This document shows positions 1 to 10,213 of a stretch of 40,040 bases of DNA, in pieces. Position numbers and translations under genes: made by a program. Positions within the stretch are counted from its first letter, which is position 1, and each line of letters begins with the position of its first letter. The notes under the pieces were generated by a model, which worked only from the letters and a program-made list of their open reading frames with translations, searched no databases and was not told the origin of the DNA. The DNA comes from Candidatus Obscuribacterales bacterium (lineage in GTDB: Bacteria; Cyanobacteriota; Vampirovibrionia; Obscuribacterales; Obscuribacteraceae), in contig JAKFUT010000033.1 of the NCBI GenBank assembly GCA_021732565.1, forward strand, positions 1-40,040, read 5' to 3'.

Positions 1-573
1 ATAGTGGCTATTCAGTCATCAGGGCTCAGTTTCTGAGCAATCTGAAGATCAATTGAAAGAGCAAGGTGTTACAGCCTTGCTCTTTCGCTTTTTGCTGTTT
101 TACCGTTTTGGCATACTTCGAAATCAATTCCAGAGCTTGCCCGTACAGGCAAGACATCCGACGTTGCATCCCACCCGTCACACTTGACGACACCGGTTCT
201 GATATTTTTTCGAGATAGAATCACATTGGCGATATAGTCAAGAAGCAAAAATCCCACAGAAGGTATGCTTTTTCGCACATGACGACCTCATACCCGGGAT
301 GTCCTGTAGAAAAGACAATCTTGTTATTGCGAATCGAGGCTCGTTGTTATTTTACTGATTTACTCTGGACGGAAAGAATGCGGTTTCCATGGAGGACTAG
401 GTCCAGAAGCGCGGACTAACAGACCTCCGTTTTTTAGACCTGATGGCATTTCTCGTTGGCAAATAATGTGCGCCGACTCTGAGTGATTGCAATCGCTGTT
501 AATGAATTTCCGCAATAAAAATGACACCGGCACGACCTTCAAGTGCAACGAGATGTCTTGTTAACTGGCGCAT
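1..573. other. Left-edge intergenic region without a convincing gene
   Basis: This stretch lies downstream of the giant minus-strand gene that ends at 574. Apart from the strong hairpin at 55-86 I see no supported gene. Short open frames exist on the minus strand (for example 69-278 and 360-548), but they lack a good ribosome binding site or recognisable protein features, and the first runs into the terminator hairpin. Confidence 0.5.
55..95 (+). terminator. Rho-independent terminator of a gene left of the window
   Basis: A perfect 12-bp stem (GAAAGAGCAAGG at 55-66, CCTTGCTCTTTC at 75-86) has an 8-nt loop and is followed by GCTTTTTGC. The T-run on the plus strand suggests it ends a plus-strand transcript entering from the left. 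The gene it serves is outside the window. Confidence 0.8.
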
Positions 574-3500
574 CTATCGTTGCACCGGTTGTGGTGGCGT
601 AGTAGATACTCTGAGTTGGGGACCGGTCCGCGTGCCCAGGCGAATTTCCATTTGGGGAACGATGGTGACATTGCCGTGTTGCGGTGTTAGTTCAATGAAT
701 GGTCCGTCGCCAATGCGGAAGTATGTCTTGCTTGTCTCCGAAGTAGCGTTTGGGTGCGTTCTCATGTAGTAACCTTCATTAGTTCTACCGATTTGAAGTG
801 CTTGCCGGGATACATAAACGGGCAAACCGTTTTCAGTCGATCTGCCGAATGCAACAGGCTGACCGCCTTCCGGCAAGCGTACGGACCCATTTCCGCCGAC
901 CAGGCTGTCAACTCTACGTGCCTCCGTTTGGCGTTGTACCGGGGCGGCTTGTAACCCGGTTTCCAGCGGCATACGTCTAAAGGCGGGAAAAACATCGCGT
1001 TGGAGTTTACGCCATAGTTCAGGAAAACTTTTCAGTTCGTGCGCTCGGTTCTCACCGAGAGTGTTCTTCAATAGGTTCTCGAAAGTTTCTTGCGGTTTGT
1101 TTTGCGCTGCAAGGCTTTCTCTGCGGAGCCAGACCTTGTACAAATCAGCTAGAAGCTCGTCGGTAGACATTCGGTGATTCCTTGGGGTGTCGAAGGGTTG
1201 ACCGAGTGTACCGTTTGGATCGACACGATCGATACCGAGGAGCCGACGATTCTCCACATCTTGTCTCAGACCTGGTGCATGCCGGGTCATAAACTCGTTC
1301 AGATGTGTCGTAATGTCTCTCAGGGATGAGTCAGTTCGCTTGGTACTGAGAGATTCCATAGCCCCAATATTTTCTCTGTATCTCAGGTAGGCACCACTGA
1401 TGACTCTTTTGTCTGATTCCGATAGTGTAGCGTCTGCCGATGGATTGTAGTTATCCTGAGTTAGACGCCTGTAAAGTGCATGCCTGCGCGCCAAGTCAGC
1501 AGAAAGGTTCTCTGGATTAAAGTTTAACTCAAGCCCGTGTCTTCGAGCAAAGATGGCGTCGACAACTGCTTCACGGGCGTGAGTCCGACTGGCTTGTTGC
1601 AAGTTCTCAAATGCGGTGCGAAACTCGGGTGAGCCTCCTCCGTGATCTACAAAAGCCTTTCGAAGTTGTGCTGTCGCAGCCACGTGATCAGGCGTATTTT
1701 GCGAATCCATGAAACGAGTCTTTGCAAAGCGTTGTGTGGCAAAATCTGAGAATATACTTGAACGCAGAGTGTCGTACATCTGTTCGAAGTGCCGCATCAC
1801 ATCGGCGCGATCAGTGTCTCTCGGCACGACAACGTCGGTAAGCATCTCCTGGTAGGAAGGCACCCTCTCCCCCGCGGCGCGCAACCGCTGCTCATGCATG
1901 TAAACCGCAAACATCTCAGCCATTAGTTCAGCTCTGCACGCGTAGTACCTCAGTCGGTTGGACGGGCCGGTTTGCATAGTACGGTTCATTTCTTGAACCA
2001 GGGCATCTACACCCCCGTCGGGTACCGCATCTCCGAATTCCCTTGCCTTGTCGTATAGTGCCCTGCCGGCCCTGCGAGTACATTCTTGCCAAACATCTGT
2101 CACTTGCTTGTTTAGAGGCGAGTCGGAGTTGAGTGAAAAATCATATAAGTGACCGCTCTCATGGTCGTAGGTCGTCAGGTAATGATGTTGATCCTTGCCA
2201 CGACCGCGGATCGTTATACGGCCAATGAAATTGGCACTTCCGCGCGCATAATGATGAATATCGAATTCTATCTCATTCGGTCTGATGCCGTTCTCCACAG
2301 TCCTGGCCAGAACTGCGTCGACCTGTTCCATTGTGGCCGATCCGCCCGGTGCAACTCGCACCTTGATGCGGCTGCCGTCCGGTGCGGTCACGAAATGTTC
2401 GCCGGGAGGCAATGTGTCTCGTATGACGGCAAACTCCAATTTCAGATTCTTGAACTGTACATCTTGATGTAGCTTCTTCATTTCGTCTTGTACTCGTTGG
2501 TTTGCGAGCGCGACCTCATATTCGGTGCCTTCTCCCGGGCGCATCACTCGAGCTAAGGTGTCTTGCGCATCCATAAGTGGTCCTGCTTTTTCTGCCAACC
2601 TATCGATGAGCTGTTCAAGACGTCGGCGTCCCGGTTGATCTTTCGCCGCAGACTTGATTTCTGCAAGCTCAGCTTCTTTCGTACGCAGGTTTCCTCGCAG
2701 CTCCCGGAATTTGTTCTGATCGACAGATTTCCCCTCAGCCTGCGTTGATTCGAAGGCTGCTATTTGTCTTTTCAGAGTCGCGATCTCTCTAGTTAGATTC
2801 ACTGCCTCTACCAATGCCGGTTGTCCCAGCAGCTGCATCGCGCGGACATCGCTCAATACGCGAACCGCATCGGGATCTCTCCCGAAGGCTTCTAGAGCCA
2901 GATTGCCTTCCCTTACGGTGTTAATAAGTGTAGGTTGATCTTCAGTAACTTGTCGACCCAGAGAGCGATCCAGCATCTTCATTTCAGCGATGCCTTTCTC
3001 AAGAAGTTTGCTGGCGAGATTTCTGAGGGATTTTGCCCTTGCTGGCTCCAGCTCTCTTATCCAGTCAAGCGGGAGCCGTTCCGGGGAAGGGGAATGGGCG
3101 TCCGCAGCAGAACTATCGGCTGCTGTGGCAAGCGAAGTGCTTTGCTCGCGAACAAAGTCTATACGGTTGCCATTTAGCTGCATCGCGAAACCCTTGTCCG
3201 TCATATGAACTTTGGCTCCACTCAACTCAAGGTCGCGAATGAATTCAGCTTCTTTAGTTGGGCTGCCGGCCTGATATTTGATCTCGGGCGTTCTTTGCCT
3301 TTCATTCAGGATTGCATGATCAGCATGAGCATTTCTTTGCACCGTGCGCGGTGCAAGTTCGTTCCGCATCTGCATGTTCAGGGATACACCTCTGTGCGTC
3401 GCGCTAAGGCAAATATTGATTGCAGTGCCAACGATTGCATTATTCACATCAAGATCCAGTCCCAATTCGCGCGATACGAGTTCGACCCCCCCATGCGCTA

Positions 3501-6500
3501 ATTGATCTGCCACACTGAAGCCGCTCTGAGACATGAGCTCGCGTACGAAAGCCTTGCCGAATTCTTTCAGCGACGGTTTCAGCGCCATTCCTTCGAGCTG
3601 TTGGATGCTTTCTCCCAGTACTCGAATAGCGCCGCGATTTTCTGCAAGTATCGCCTGCCGAACTGCCGCGCTCCTGTCTGCGAAGCCTCTGAATATTCGC
3701 CCGCCGATAATGCCTCCAAGCTCGGAGCCCATGAAGTTTGTCGCGGTCGCCATGCCGAACTCTTGTAAATAGGGTAGGGTGACATCCCAGAATGCGTGCA
3801 TATCTCGTCGGCTGCCGTCGATCTCTTCTATTTGTCTGCCGCGTGAATACTCACCTATGGTCGAACCTTCGTCGCGCCACCCGGCCTGGTACTGAAGTTC
3901 TTTAATTCCTTCGGCTACGCCAAGTCCTACCGCTGCACCAAGGGCAGCGGCAACTAGAGGAGTAGCGGCTCCGAACGTCAAGGCAATGGCCGCGGCCGAA
4001 ACTATTATGGTTGCTGCCAGAATGACACCATCGGTGGTAGCCCACTTCTGCAGAGTGTCGGCTGAAAAGCTCGGTTTATCGACCGCCTCGAAAAGTTCTT
4101 CCAGTCGCTCTCGCCCGCTCTTCTTGGCTGCTCCTATTTGCGCTCCGAGCGACTGATACTCCTGAACCAGCTGGGTCAATTTTTGAGAGACGCTGTAGGA
4201 TGGAGGAAAAGGACCGAATCCATCGAGCACTTTTATGTCGTCATCTTTTGGCGTTTGTTGTTCGACCAGCCCGCGCAGCGTATGGTTATTCTGTAAGAAC
4301 CTTTTGATATTTTCGAAGCGCCTTTCCATTGGTGCTAACTGGTCGCCAAGGTTCAGCTTCTCATTTTTATCGACAAGCTGGAGCATATGAGTAATGGCTT
4401 TTATGCGATTGTCTAGTTCCTCTCTGGCCTTTTCGTCTGTGATTCTGCTGTCGCCCGTAGCCGCAAGTGCTCTGCGCATGTCCTCTCGTAGATCGCGAAC
4501 ACTGCGAAGATCATCAGCCGTAAAGCGTCCAATTAACTCTTTAATAGTATTGACTCGACGTTTGGCATCTTCTATCAAATCTTCGTGTCTGGTGCCGGTT
4601 GCTCTGGCTTCTACTTGCAGAACCGACATTTGTTCTTGAACGGCTTGAACGGTTTCTTGCAGTTTGCGTACCGACGGCGCCTGATCGATGGCTACCAGAG
4701 CCTGTCTGCGCCATGCCGACGTGTCGGCAAATTCTCGTCCCGGTGAAATCTGACGCAGTTGCCGCAGTAAAGCCAATGCATCGTCCGTCCCTTGTTCCGA
4801 GCCTGCTCTGACACGTGGTAGCTCAGCGAATTGGGTCATTCCGTTGGCATGCATTCTGCCCAACAGCGAACCCTGTCCTTTGGCCAATAACTCCGCATGA
4901 ATAGCAGGAGCGTGGGTTCGCAATTGGTCGCCATAACGTTCGTACAAGGACAATGCAAGCTTGTCGGCATTCAGCCGCTCACCGCTTGCAGCCAGTTGCG
5001 AGTATCTGGCTACATCATCGGCCAATTCCAGTCGGTCTGATCGAAGTGCCACAACAGAAGCTTGTCCCAACTGTTCACGCACTTGTGTCTGTCTATCCCT
5101 GAGCTGGGAAATGTATCGCCACTGATCTCCGGCATGAGGACGAGCAACCTGCAGTCCTGTGCGCGAGGGATCCAGTGTGCCAAGAGTGGCTACGTCTACT
5201 GTGTCGCCTGCAAGATCCCAAATTCTTCGCCATCCTAGCGACTTGTTGGCGTTTTTGTAAAATCCGCCGAGTTTTCCGTCTATTTCAGCTTGCAGTAAGC
5301 GCAAATCACCCTGGCTCAATTCGCTTTCTCTAGCTGCTCCGCGTCTGACATCGGCCACTCTTTGCTCTAGTGGCGGCGGCTGTAGCAGGAATTTCATCGG
5401 CGAGTCTTTTGAATCTAATGTGCCATTTGCCAGGAGCAGCAAAGCTCTTAGTGCATCAATCGGTCTGTCGGTTGAACTTAGTGCCTTTCTAGTTGATTCA
5501 GGAAGAGCGTTATACGATTCGGCGCCAATAGACATCCGGGAAAGATCTCGTGCAATTCGACCTGCCGGCCAGCGTTCAGTGGTTCCGGTCAGCGGCAATC
5601 GAAGCTCTTCCGGCAATTTGTTAAACAACTCTGCCGTGAGCTCGACGCCGCGCAGGGAGATAGCACCACGCTCCACGGGTCGGTCTGTGCCGGTTAATAA
5701 ACGACGGGTGGCTGGCGAGAGCGCATTGAAGGTGGCAGCGTCAATCTTTGCATTCTCAGGTTTTGGCACTAGTGTTTGGTCGCCCGATAGAACTGCGAGC
5801 TCCCCTCCGTTTAACCTTCGGCGAAGTGCTTCGGGCAACGCGTTGTACGTAATTGCATCGAGTCTTTTACCTGTTAGATCCAAACTTTGGCCGGTAGCCA
5901 ATTCTTCGGATGAACCGGTAATTGCACGACGAACATCAACCGGCAGGCGGTTGAATTTTGCAGCATCGAGAGAGAAACGCGATAGATCCGGTAAGCGCTC
6001 TCCTTCAGAAAGCAGGTCCTCTTTGCCGCTTAGTTTCTTGCGCAGGGGCAGGGATAATCGGTTGAAGTCAGCCGCATCTATACTTTTGCCACGCACCAGA
6101 TCTCTTGGAAGCATTCCTTCCCCGGACCAGCGATTGGGCGAACCTGTAATCTTTGCGCGCACAGCGGGCGGCAGTAAATTGAAATCCTCAGCGGATATGT
6201 GCGCCCTGGTGAGGTCGAGTTTCTCCGGCTCTTTGAGAGGTTCGTCCGAGCCGCTCAATTGGCGGCGCACCTCAGCGGGTAAAGCATTGAAAGTGCGCGC
6301 ATCAATCGGTCCGGAAATCGATGCGGTTTGCCCCGCGGTGAGAAAACGAGGCTCGCCTTCTTGAAGCCGTTGGCGCGCTTCTGATGAAAGTCGATTGAAC
6401 TCCGCGGCCACAAGGTTAACGTCCTTATCGACCGTGATGGTCTCTCCCGCTCTGACCGGTCTGTTCCCGTTTATTTCGGTGCGAATGTTTTCCGGTAAGG

Positions 6501-9500
6501 CCGCGAAAGTGATACTGTCCAAAGTCTTGCCACGCAAATTCAACTTCTCGCCAAGTTCGATCGGTCCACCTGAAGCACTTACGGCAAGCCGCGCATCGAG
6601 TGAAAGCGAGTTGAATAATGCAATGCGGGTCAGAACTTCTTGTAGCTTGGCGGCTCCATAGCGGGTGATAGCTTGCTCGGTCAAACGGTCTATGGCTGCA
6701 TCACTCAATGGTAATCCTAGTTCTTTGAATTGCGCAGCCAATGACGGTCTTTGTGCACCGTAGGTTAGTTTGCTCACGGCATCCGACACCGCCAGGTTGT
6801 CAGAGTGTTTCACTGCGAAAGCTTCTAAGTTTCGTTTGAATTGCTGGTCATCTCTTATTGAAATGCCCCAGTTGCCCGATGCTAACGCCGTAATCGCGCG
6901 GCTGCGGGAGGCTTCGTCAACGGCACTCTCAGCTATGCTAAGGAGAGTTTTGCCCAAGAGCTGCTGCACTTCTTTTGCTGAATCTTCGGAGCCACCTTCG
7001 CCCTGCATTCTTTCTAACAGCCTGACTCCGGCATCTCCGGCGTACTTGGTCAAAGATACCAGATCTTCAACGGTGATGAAGCGACCCAGGGAACCTGCCA
7101 TGCTCGCCAGCAGCGAGATCCGGTCCTTCAAGTCACCGCCTGTACTGGCAGAAATGGAATCTACCAGTCTCTTTGTTAAGTCTCGACCTGTGGTTGAGGG
7201 AATGCGATCCACATTGCCAGACAGTTCGGCTGTTAGTTCAGCCGAAGGTCTCTCCACTATTTGATCGAGATCTCCGGTTGAGAAATTTCGGGCGAAAGCA
7301 AATAATCCTCGTGCCGCACTTTCTCTTGCTGTTTTCACAGGAGATGATAAACCTTCGTAGAGCGCTTCTCTGGCTTGGTTCGTGAACCGGCCGGTCAGAG
7401 CCATGATCTTGCCTAACGTTTCCAATCTAACCGCAGAGTCCGGCAAGGTAGTTTGCAGTCTATCGCTCAAAGCGCAAATCACTTCGTCCGGTCTGATTGC
7501 GGCAATCTCCTCCAAGGCGGTAGCTACCCTTTTGGAACGATCATTTCCCGGCACCATCGCCGAGCGCGTTTCGTTGGCAACAAGAGGATTATTTAGCGAA
7601 TTGTTCTTTCCTGCACCGCCGGCCAGAAACCCGAGCAACAGAATTGCTGACTGATTCCCGTTACGGGCTTTGGCAATTGTCAAATTGACCTGCGCATCGA
7701 AGCTTCGGCCAATATCGTTAATTTGCGATCGATCACCGGCCAGAAATACATTATCCGCGCTGTTGGCTGCTTTGACGTATTCAACCATCAAGGCTCGAGT
7801 TCCCGGATCATTTGCGTTGCTCAGGCTGAGGGCGTCGAATAATCCAATGAGCGTTTGTTCCGTTTCCCTTGCTGCTGTAATTGCATCTTCGTGATTGGTT
7901 CGTCTCTGGTCGGAAGTAATACCGCGTTCGAAGATAGAAGCTAACACTGCTCTGATTTCGGAATTGAACTGGCGTCCGGCCTCTGAAGTATCGGTCTGGC
8001 TTGCCTGCAGTGCTAGTCCCAGCGCAGCTGCTTCGTATCGAGAAAGTCCGTTCCCTTGCTGCCGGATTGATTCGAACTCTTTCAAAGCATTGGCTTTCAA
8101 TGCATTGCGTTCCGGACCGGATAACTGCGATAAGTCGAGTACGCCGACGGGTTTATTACCAATTGCGTCTCGGGTAGAATCGAGAGCCTGCCACTTTGTC
8201 GTTAGATCTGCTGAACCGGAAAGCAATATTGTGCTCATAGCTATTTTCGCGTACGAATCACCAAGGCGATAAGCGTCTTTCAATTCCTGAAAGGCCCGTT
8301 CTGATTGCCCGGGTTCGCCGAGCCTTTTCAAAAGTAGTTGCGCTTTGATCAAACCGAGCCAGTCTCCGGCTACTTCACTTTGCCCGAGTGACTCTAAGTT
8401 TTTTCGAGCATCTTCCAGTTGAGTGGCTGATGCTCTTCCGTCTGCGGGCCAACTTTGAAGTATTTCTTTCACCCGCACTGAGGCTATTGATTCTGCCGCC
8501 TTGCCGGCGGAGCTGTTCACCAAATCTGCCAGCGTTCTTGCCGCTCTTTCTGCTTGCTCTCCTCCTCTTGCAAGATTAGCGCCAAGATCGCGTTGACCGC
8601 CATCAGTTAGATATCGATTGACTATGGCTGCATGTAGATTGCCAGCATCACTGAGTCCTGTTAGTAAATTCAGTTTCGCAGCTAATTGATCGGCAGTTCG
8701 TGCCTCCTTGAGTTGAAACACTGCATCAGCTGTTCGCAATTCCGCTAGCAGATCTGTTAGTTCTCTTCGTGGACGGTTTTTGTTGACTTGCTCGATCCGT
8801 GCGATGGCTTCAGCTCTGTCGTCCGGTGTTGCAGCCGAATTTGAGAACTTAGTAAGTGACTCGTTAACTAATCGGGTCTGGCTGCCGCGTTCGATGCTTG
8901 CCTGTTGCAGAGCGGTATGGACGTCTGCTCCCGCGCCATCCGTGCGAAGTTTGCTAAACACTTGGGCAATGGCATCGTTTAGTGCATCGGTCGAATGGGG
9001 CTTTACGGCGGTCGGCAACGACCCGGGCGTGGTACTTCCGTCGAATATCGTCATCGCCAGTTCTTTGATCGCTGCAATCAGTTCTGTTTGCTTCTGTGTT
9101 CGTTCAGTCTCGGTTATGTGCGGTGCTCGCAACTGTTCGCTAAGCTCAGTCGCTCTACTGGCATGGTGAAGCAGGTGTACTTGCATGAATCGCGCAATGC
9201 CATCGGGATCGGTTAATTCAGATAGCTGTTCCAGGGCTAGTTGTCGATCGGCTGCTTCGTTGGTTGTTAGATAGACCACAGCGAGTTGGTCCGCTGGCCT
9301 TGCTGCCTGCCCGATTTGTGCCAGAACCGAACCAGTGAACTCGGGAAGCACCCTGTTTGCCACATCTAAAGCAGGCACCCGGGAGACGGCATCGCTTGTC
9401 GCAGCGGAAGTTGGGCTACCGGCTTCAGGTCGAGGCTGATCCCCGGCGTCTCCTCCAATTGCATTGGCCGTTGAAATAATTTCAAGGGCAGGCAAATTGC

Positions 9501-9636
9501 CTCGCTCTATCAATGCATTGGTTTGCAAAGGAAGTTCGGTCGAGTTATCCGGCTCCTGAAGCGATATTTCATCCGTGGAAGTATTGTGTTCGCCGGGCCA
9601 GGACTCAGCAGCAGAATCGAGCAGCCATCCATCCAT
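574..9636 (-). CDS. Giant multidomain protein: helical solenoid, ~36-aa repeats, hydrophobic hairpin, HExxH metallopeptidase-like domain, C-terminal FHA-like domain
   Basis: About 3020 aa. I chose ATG at 9636 because AAGGA lies 10 nt upstream; a TTG at 9672 would add 12 residues but has no comparable site. Seen in order: a helical, Sel1/HEAT-like N-terminal region (about 90-1000); about 11 repeats with core FNxLPxxxRxxLTG (about 1004-1392); charged, coiled-coil-like helices (about 1400-1860); an Ala-rich hydrophobic segment (about 1869-1915) able to form a membrane hairpin; more helices; H2492-E-S-G-H2496 with E2570 in AELMAEMF, which resembles the zinc site of anthrax-lethal-factor-type (ATLF) peptidases; and a C-terminal beta region (about 2930-3015) with FGR and VSR elements like an FHA domain. 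There is no signal peptide. The likely role is a large toxin- or effector-like protease, or an envelope-associated protein; this is inferred, since the whole chain matches no family I know. It is divergent from the TPR gene at 10214. Confidence 0.85.
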   Translation of the reverse strand: MDGWLLDSAAESWPGEHNTSTDEISLQEPDNSTELPLQTNALIERGNLPALEIISTANAIGGDAGDQPRPEAGSPTSAATSDAVSRVPALDVANRVLPEFTGSVLAQIGQAARPADQLAVVYLTTNEAADRQLALEQLSELTDPDGIARFMQVHLLHHASRATELSEQLRAPHITETERTQKQTELIAAIKELAMTIFDGSTTPGSLPTAVKPHSTDALNDAIAQVFSKLRTDGAGADVHTALQQASIERGSQTRLVNESLTKFSNSAATPDDRAEAIARIEQVNKNRPRRELTDLLAELRTADAVFQLKEARTADQLAAKLNLLTGLSDAGNLHAAIVNRYLTDGGQRDLGANLARGGEQAERAARTLADLVNSSAGKAAESIASVRVKEILQSWPADGRASATQLEDARKNLESLGQSEVAGDWLGLIKAQLLLKRLGEPGQSERAFQELKDAYRLGDSYAKIAMSTILLSGSADLTTKWQALDSTRDAIGNKPVGVLDLSQLSGPERNALKANALKEFESIRQQGNGLSRYEAAALGLALQASQTDTSEAGRQFNSEIRAVLASIFERGITSDQRRTNHEDAITAARETEQTLIGLFDALSLSNANDPGTRALMVEYVKAANSADNVFLAGDRSQINDIGRSFDAQVNLTIAKARNGNQSAILLLGFLAGGAGKNNSLNNPLVANETRSAMVPGNDRSKRVATALEEIAAIRPDEVICALSDRLQTTLPDSAVRLETLGKIMALTGRFTNQAREALYEGLSSPVKTARESAARGLFAFARNFSTGDLDQIVERPSAELTAELSGNVDRIPSTTGRDLTKRLVDSISASTGGDLKDRISLLASMAGSLGRFITVEDLVSLTKYAGDAGVRLLERMQGEGGSEDSAKEVQQLLGKTLLSIAESAVDEASRSRAITALASGNWGISIRDDQQFKRNLEAFAVKHSDNLAVSDAVSKLTYGAQRPSLAAQFKELGLPLSDAAIDRLTEQAITRYGAAKLQEVLTRIALFNSLSLDARLAVSASGGPIELGEKLNLRGKTLDSITFAALPENIRTEINGNRPVRAGETITVDKDVNLVAAEFNRLSSEARQRLQEGEPRFLTAGQTASISGPIDARTFNALPAEVRRQLSGSDEPLKEPEKLDLTRAHISAEDFNLLPPAVRAKITGSPNRWSGEGMLPRDLVRGKSIDAADFNRLSLPLRKKLSGKEDLLSEGERLPDLSRFSLDAAKFNRLPVDVRRAITGSSEELATGQSLDLTGKRLDAITYNALPEALRRRLNGGELAVLSGDQTLVPKPENAKIDAATFNALSPATRRLLTGTDRPVERGAISLRGVELTAELFNKLPEELRLPLTGTTERWPAGRIARDLSRMSIGAESYNALPESTRKALSSTDRPIDALRALLLLANGTLDSKDSPMKFLLQPPPLEQRVADVRRGAARESELSQGDLRLLQAEIDGKLGGFYKNANKSLGWRRIWDLAGDTVDVATLGTLDPSRTGLQVARPHAGDQWRYISQLRDRQTQVREQLGQASVVALRSDRLELADDVARYSQLAASGERLNADKLALSLYERYGDQLRTHAPAIHAELLAKGQGSLLGRMHANGMTQFAELPRVRAGSEQGTDDALALLRQLRQISPGREFADTSAWRRQALVAIDQAPSVRKLQETVQAVQEQMSVLQVEARATGTRHEDLIEDAKRRVNTIKELIGRFTADDLRSVRDLREDMRRALAATGDSRITDEKAREELDNRIKAITHMLQLVDKNEKLNLGDQLAPMERRFENIKRFLQNNHTLRGLVEQQTPKDDDIKVLDGFGPFPPSYSVSQKLTQLVQEYQSLGAQIGAAKKSGRERLEELFEAVDKPSFSADTLQKWATTDGVILAATIIVSAAAIALTFGAATPLVAAALGAAVGLGVAEGIKELQYQAGWRDEGSTIGEYSRGRQIEEIDGSRRDMHAFWDVTLPYLQEFGMATATNFMGSELGGIIGGRIFRGFADRSAAVRQAILAENRGAIRVLGESIQQLEGMALKPSLKEFGKAFVRELMSQSGFSVADQLAHGGVELVSRELGLDLDVNNAIVGTAINICLSATHRGVSLNMQMRNELAPRTVQRNAHADHAILNERQRTPEIKYQAGSPTKEAEFIRDLELSGAKVHMTDKGFAMQLNGNRIDFVREQSTSLATAADSSAADAHSPSPERLPLDWIRELEPARAKSLRNLASKLLEKGIAEMKMLDRSLGRQVTEDQPTLINTVREGNLALEAFGRDPDAVRVLSDVRAMQLLGQPALVEAVNLTREIATLKRQIAAFESTQAEGKSVDQNKFRELRGNLRTKEAELAEIKSAAKDQPGRRRLEQLIDRLAEKAGPLMDAQDTLARVMRPGEGTEYEVALANQRVQDEMKKLHQDVQFKNLKLEFAVIRDTLPPGEHFVTAPDGSRIKVRVAPGGSATMEQVDAVLARTVENGIRPNEIEFDIHHYARGSANFIGRITIRGRGKDQHHYLTTYDHESGHLYDFSLNSDSPLNKQVTDVWQECTRRAGRALYDKAREFGDAVPDGGVDALVQEMNRTMQTGPSNRLRYYACRAELMAEMFAVYMHEQRLRAAGERVPSYQEMLTDVVVPRDTDRADVMRHFEQMYDTLRSSIFSDFATQRFAKTRFMDSQNTPDHVAATAQLRKAFVDHGGGSPEFRTAFENLQQASRTHAREAVVDAIFARRHGLELNFNPENLSADLARRHALYRRLTQDNYNPSADATLSESDKRVISGAYLRYRENIGAMESLSTKRTDSSLRDITTHLNEFMTRHAPGLRQDVENRRLLGIDRVDPNGTLGQPFDTPRNHRMSTDELLADLYKVWLRRESLAAQNKPQETFENLLKNTLGENRAHELKSFPELWRKLQRDVFPAFRRMPLETGLQAAPVQRQTEARRVDSLVGGNGSVRLPEGGQPVAFGRSTENGLPVYVSRQALQIGRTNEGYYMRTHPNATSETSKTYFRIGDGPFIELTPQHGNVTIVPQMEIRLGTRTGPQLRVSTTPPQPVQR
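2149..2163 (-). other. HExxH zinc-binding motif of the giant protein
   Basis: The codons read His-Glu-Ser-Gly-His within TYDHESGHLYDF. A candidate third ligand, Glu2570, lies in AELMAEMF at about 1915-1930. In lethal-factor-type peptidases the third ligand sits in a similar E-F-F-A-E helix about 45 residues after HExxH; here the gap is about 74. Zinc binding is inferred. Confidence 0.65.
5460..6630 (-). repeat. Array of ~11 imperfect 36-residue protein repeats inside the giant gene
   Basis: Each unit of about 105-117 bp encodes a pattern like (L/I)DAxxFNxLPxxxRxxLTGxxxxx followed by a variable linker ending in DLxR or LRG. Units differ a lot in sequence, so this is an old protein-level repeat rather than a recent DNA tandem duplication. 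The conserved aromatic, Asn, Leu, Arg and Gly positions suggest a short helix-turn-helix unit stacked into a solenoid. The array leaves a long open frame on the opposite strand (5420-6364), which is a shadow of the repeat. Confidence 0.85.
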
Positions 9637-10213
9637 ATTTCTTTTTTCCTTGTACGCCAGATCGGTCGACAATGCTTACCAAAAACGGCTCAAGCATTTC
9701 GCGGCGTTTCAGCTACCGCAATTTGCTCGGGTCTTCGCAGCTGCCCACCGCTACGGCGAAAAGAGACATGGAGTGGCGAAAAAGTTGAAAGTTAAAATGG
9801 ATTTTGTGTATACAGCCCTGTTGTTCATAAGTCTTCCCCTAGCCCCCGCCAAACCCGGACTGTATGACCATAGGATAAAATCGTTGCAGCTTTGCTGCGG
9901 TTGTCGCAACATTTCCGCAATGATTGCTGCTTTCGTAAACGAGCACCCACTTTGCAGGTCTGCACCAAATCGCACGTGACAGACAACCTCATCCAGAAGC
10001 GTTTCGAACAACACCCGTGGCAGTCCAGACCGCTACTTAAGTGCTGGAGCTCGGGTCCTATTTGAGAGCGCGGAGAGCCTGATTCCATGTCGCGGTAATG
10101 CTGCGGAGCGTTTTCGTTATGGCGAGTAGCCGTTTGCCAATTGATAGGGGTTTCCGGAGGTTCGGCGGCGGGTATAGGAACAGGGTTCCAACATAGAAAC
10201 TTCGGGCTGTTCG
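9637..10213. other. Divergent intergenic region upstream of the giant gene and the TPR gene
   Basis: About 580 bp separate the two divergent starts. No gene is supported here. One plus-strand promoter-like pair is visible, TTGAAA (9785-9790) and TATACA (9809-9814) with an 18-bp spacer, but it lies 400 bp upstream of the TPR start. The giant gene's own promoter was not identified. Confidence 0.45.
9785..9814 (+). promoter_or_regulatory. Possible sigma70-type promoter
   Basis: TTGAAA and TATACA are separated by 18 bp on the plus strand. It could drive the TPR gene through a long 5' leader. Only consensus similarity supports it. Confidence 0.25.

Noticed and set aside
69-278. 69-codon minus-strand frame near the left edge
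   Set aside because: GTG start, runs into the terminator hairpin, and has no protein-like pattern.
5420-6364. 314-codon plus-strand open frame opposite the giant gene
   Set aside because: It is an antisense shadow of the repeat array; its composition (Ser/Arg-rich, no motif) follows from the repeated codons on the minus strand.
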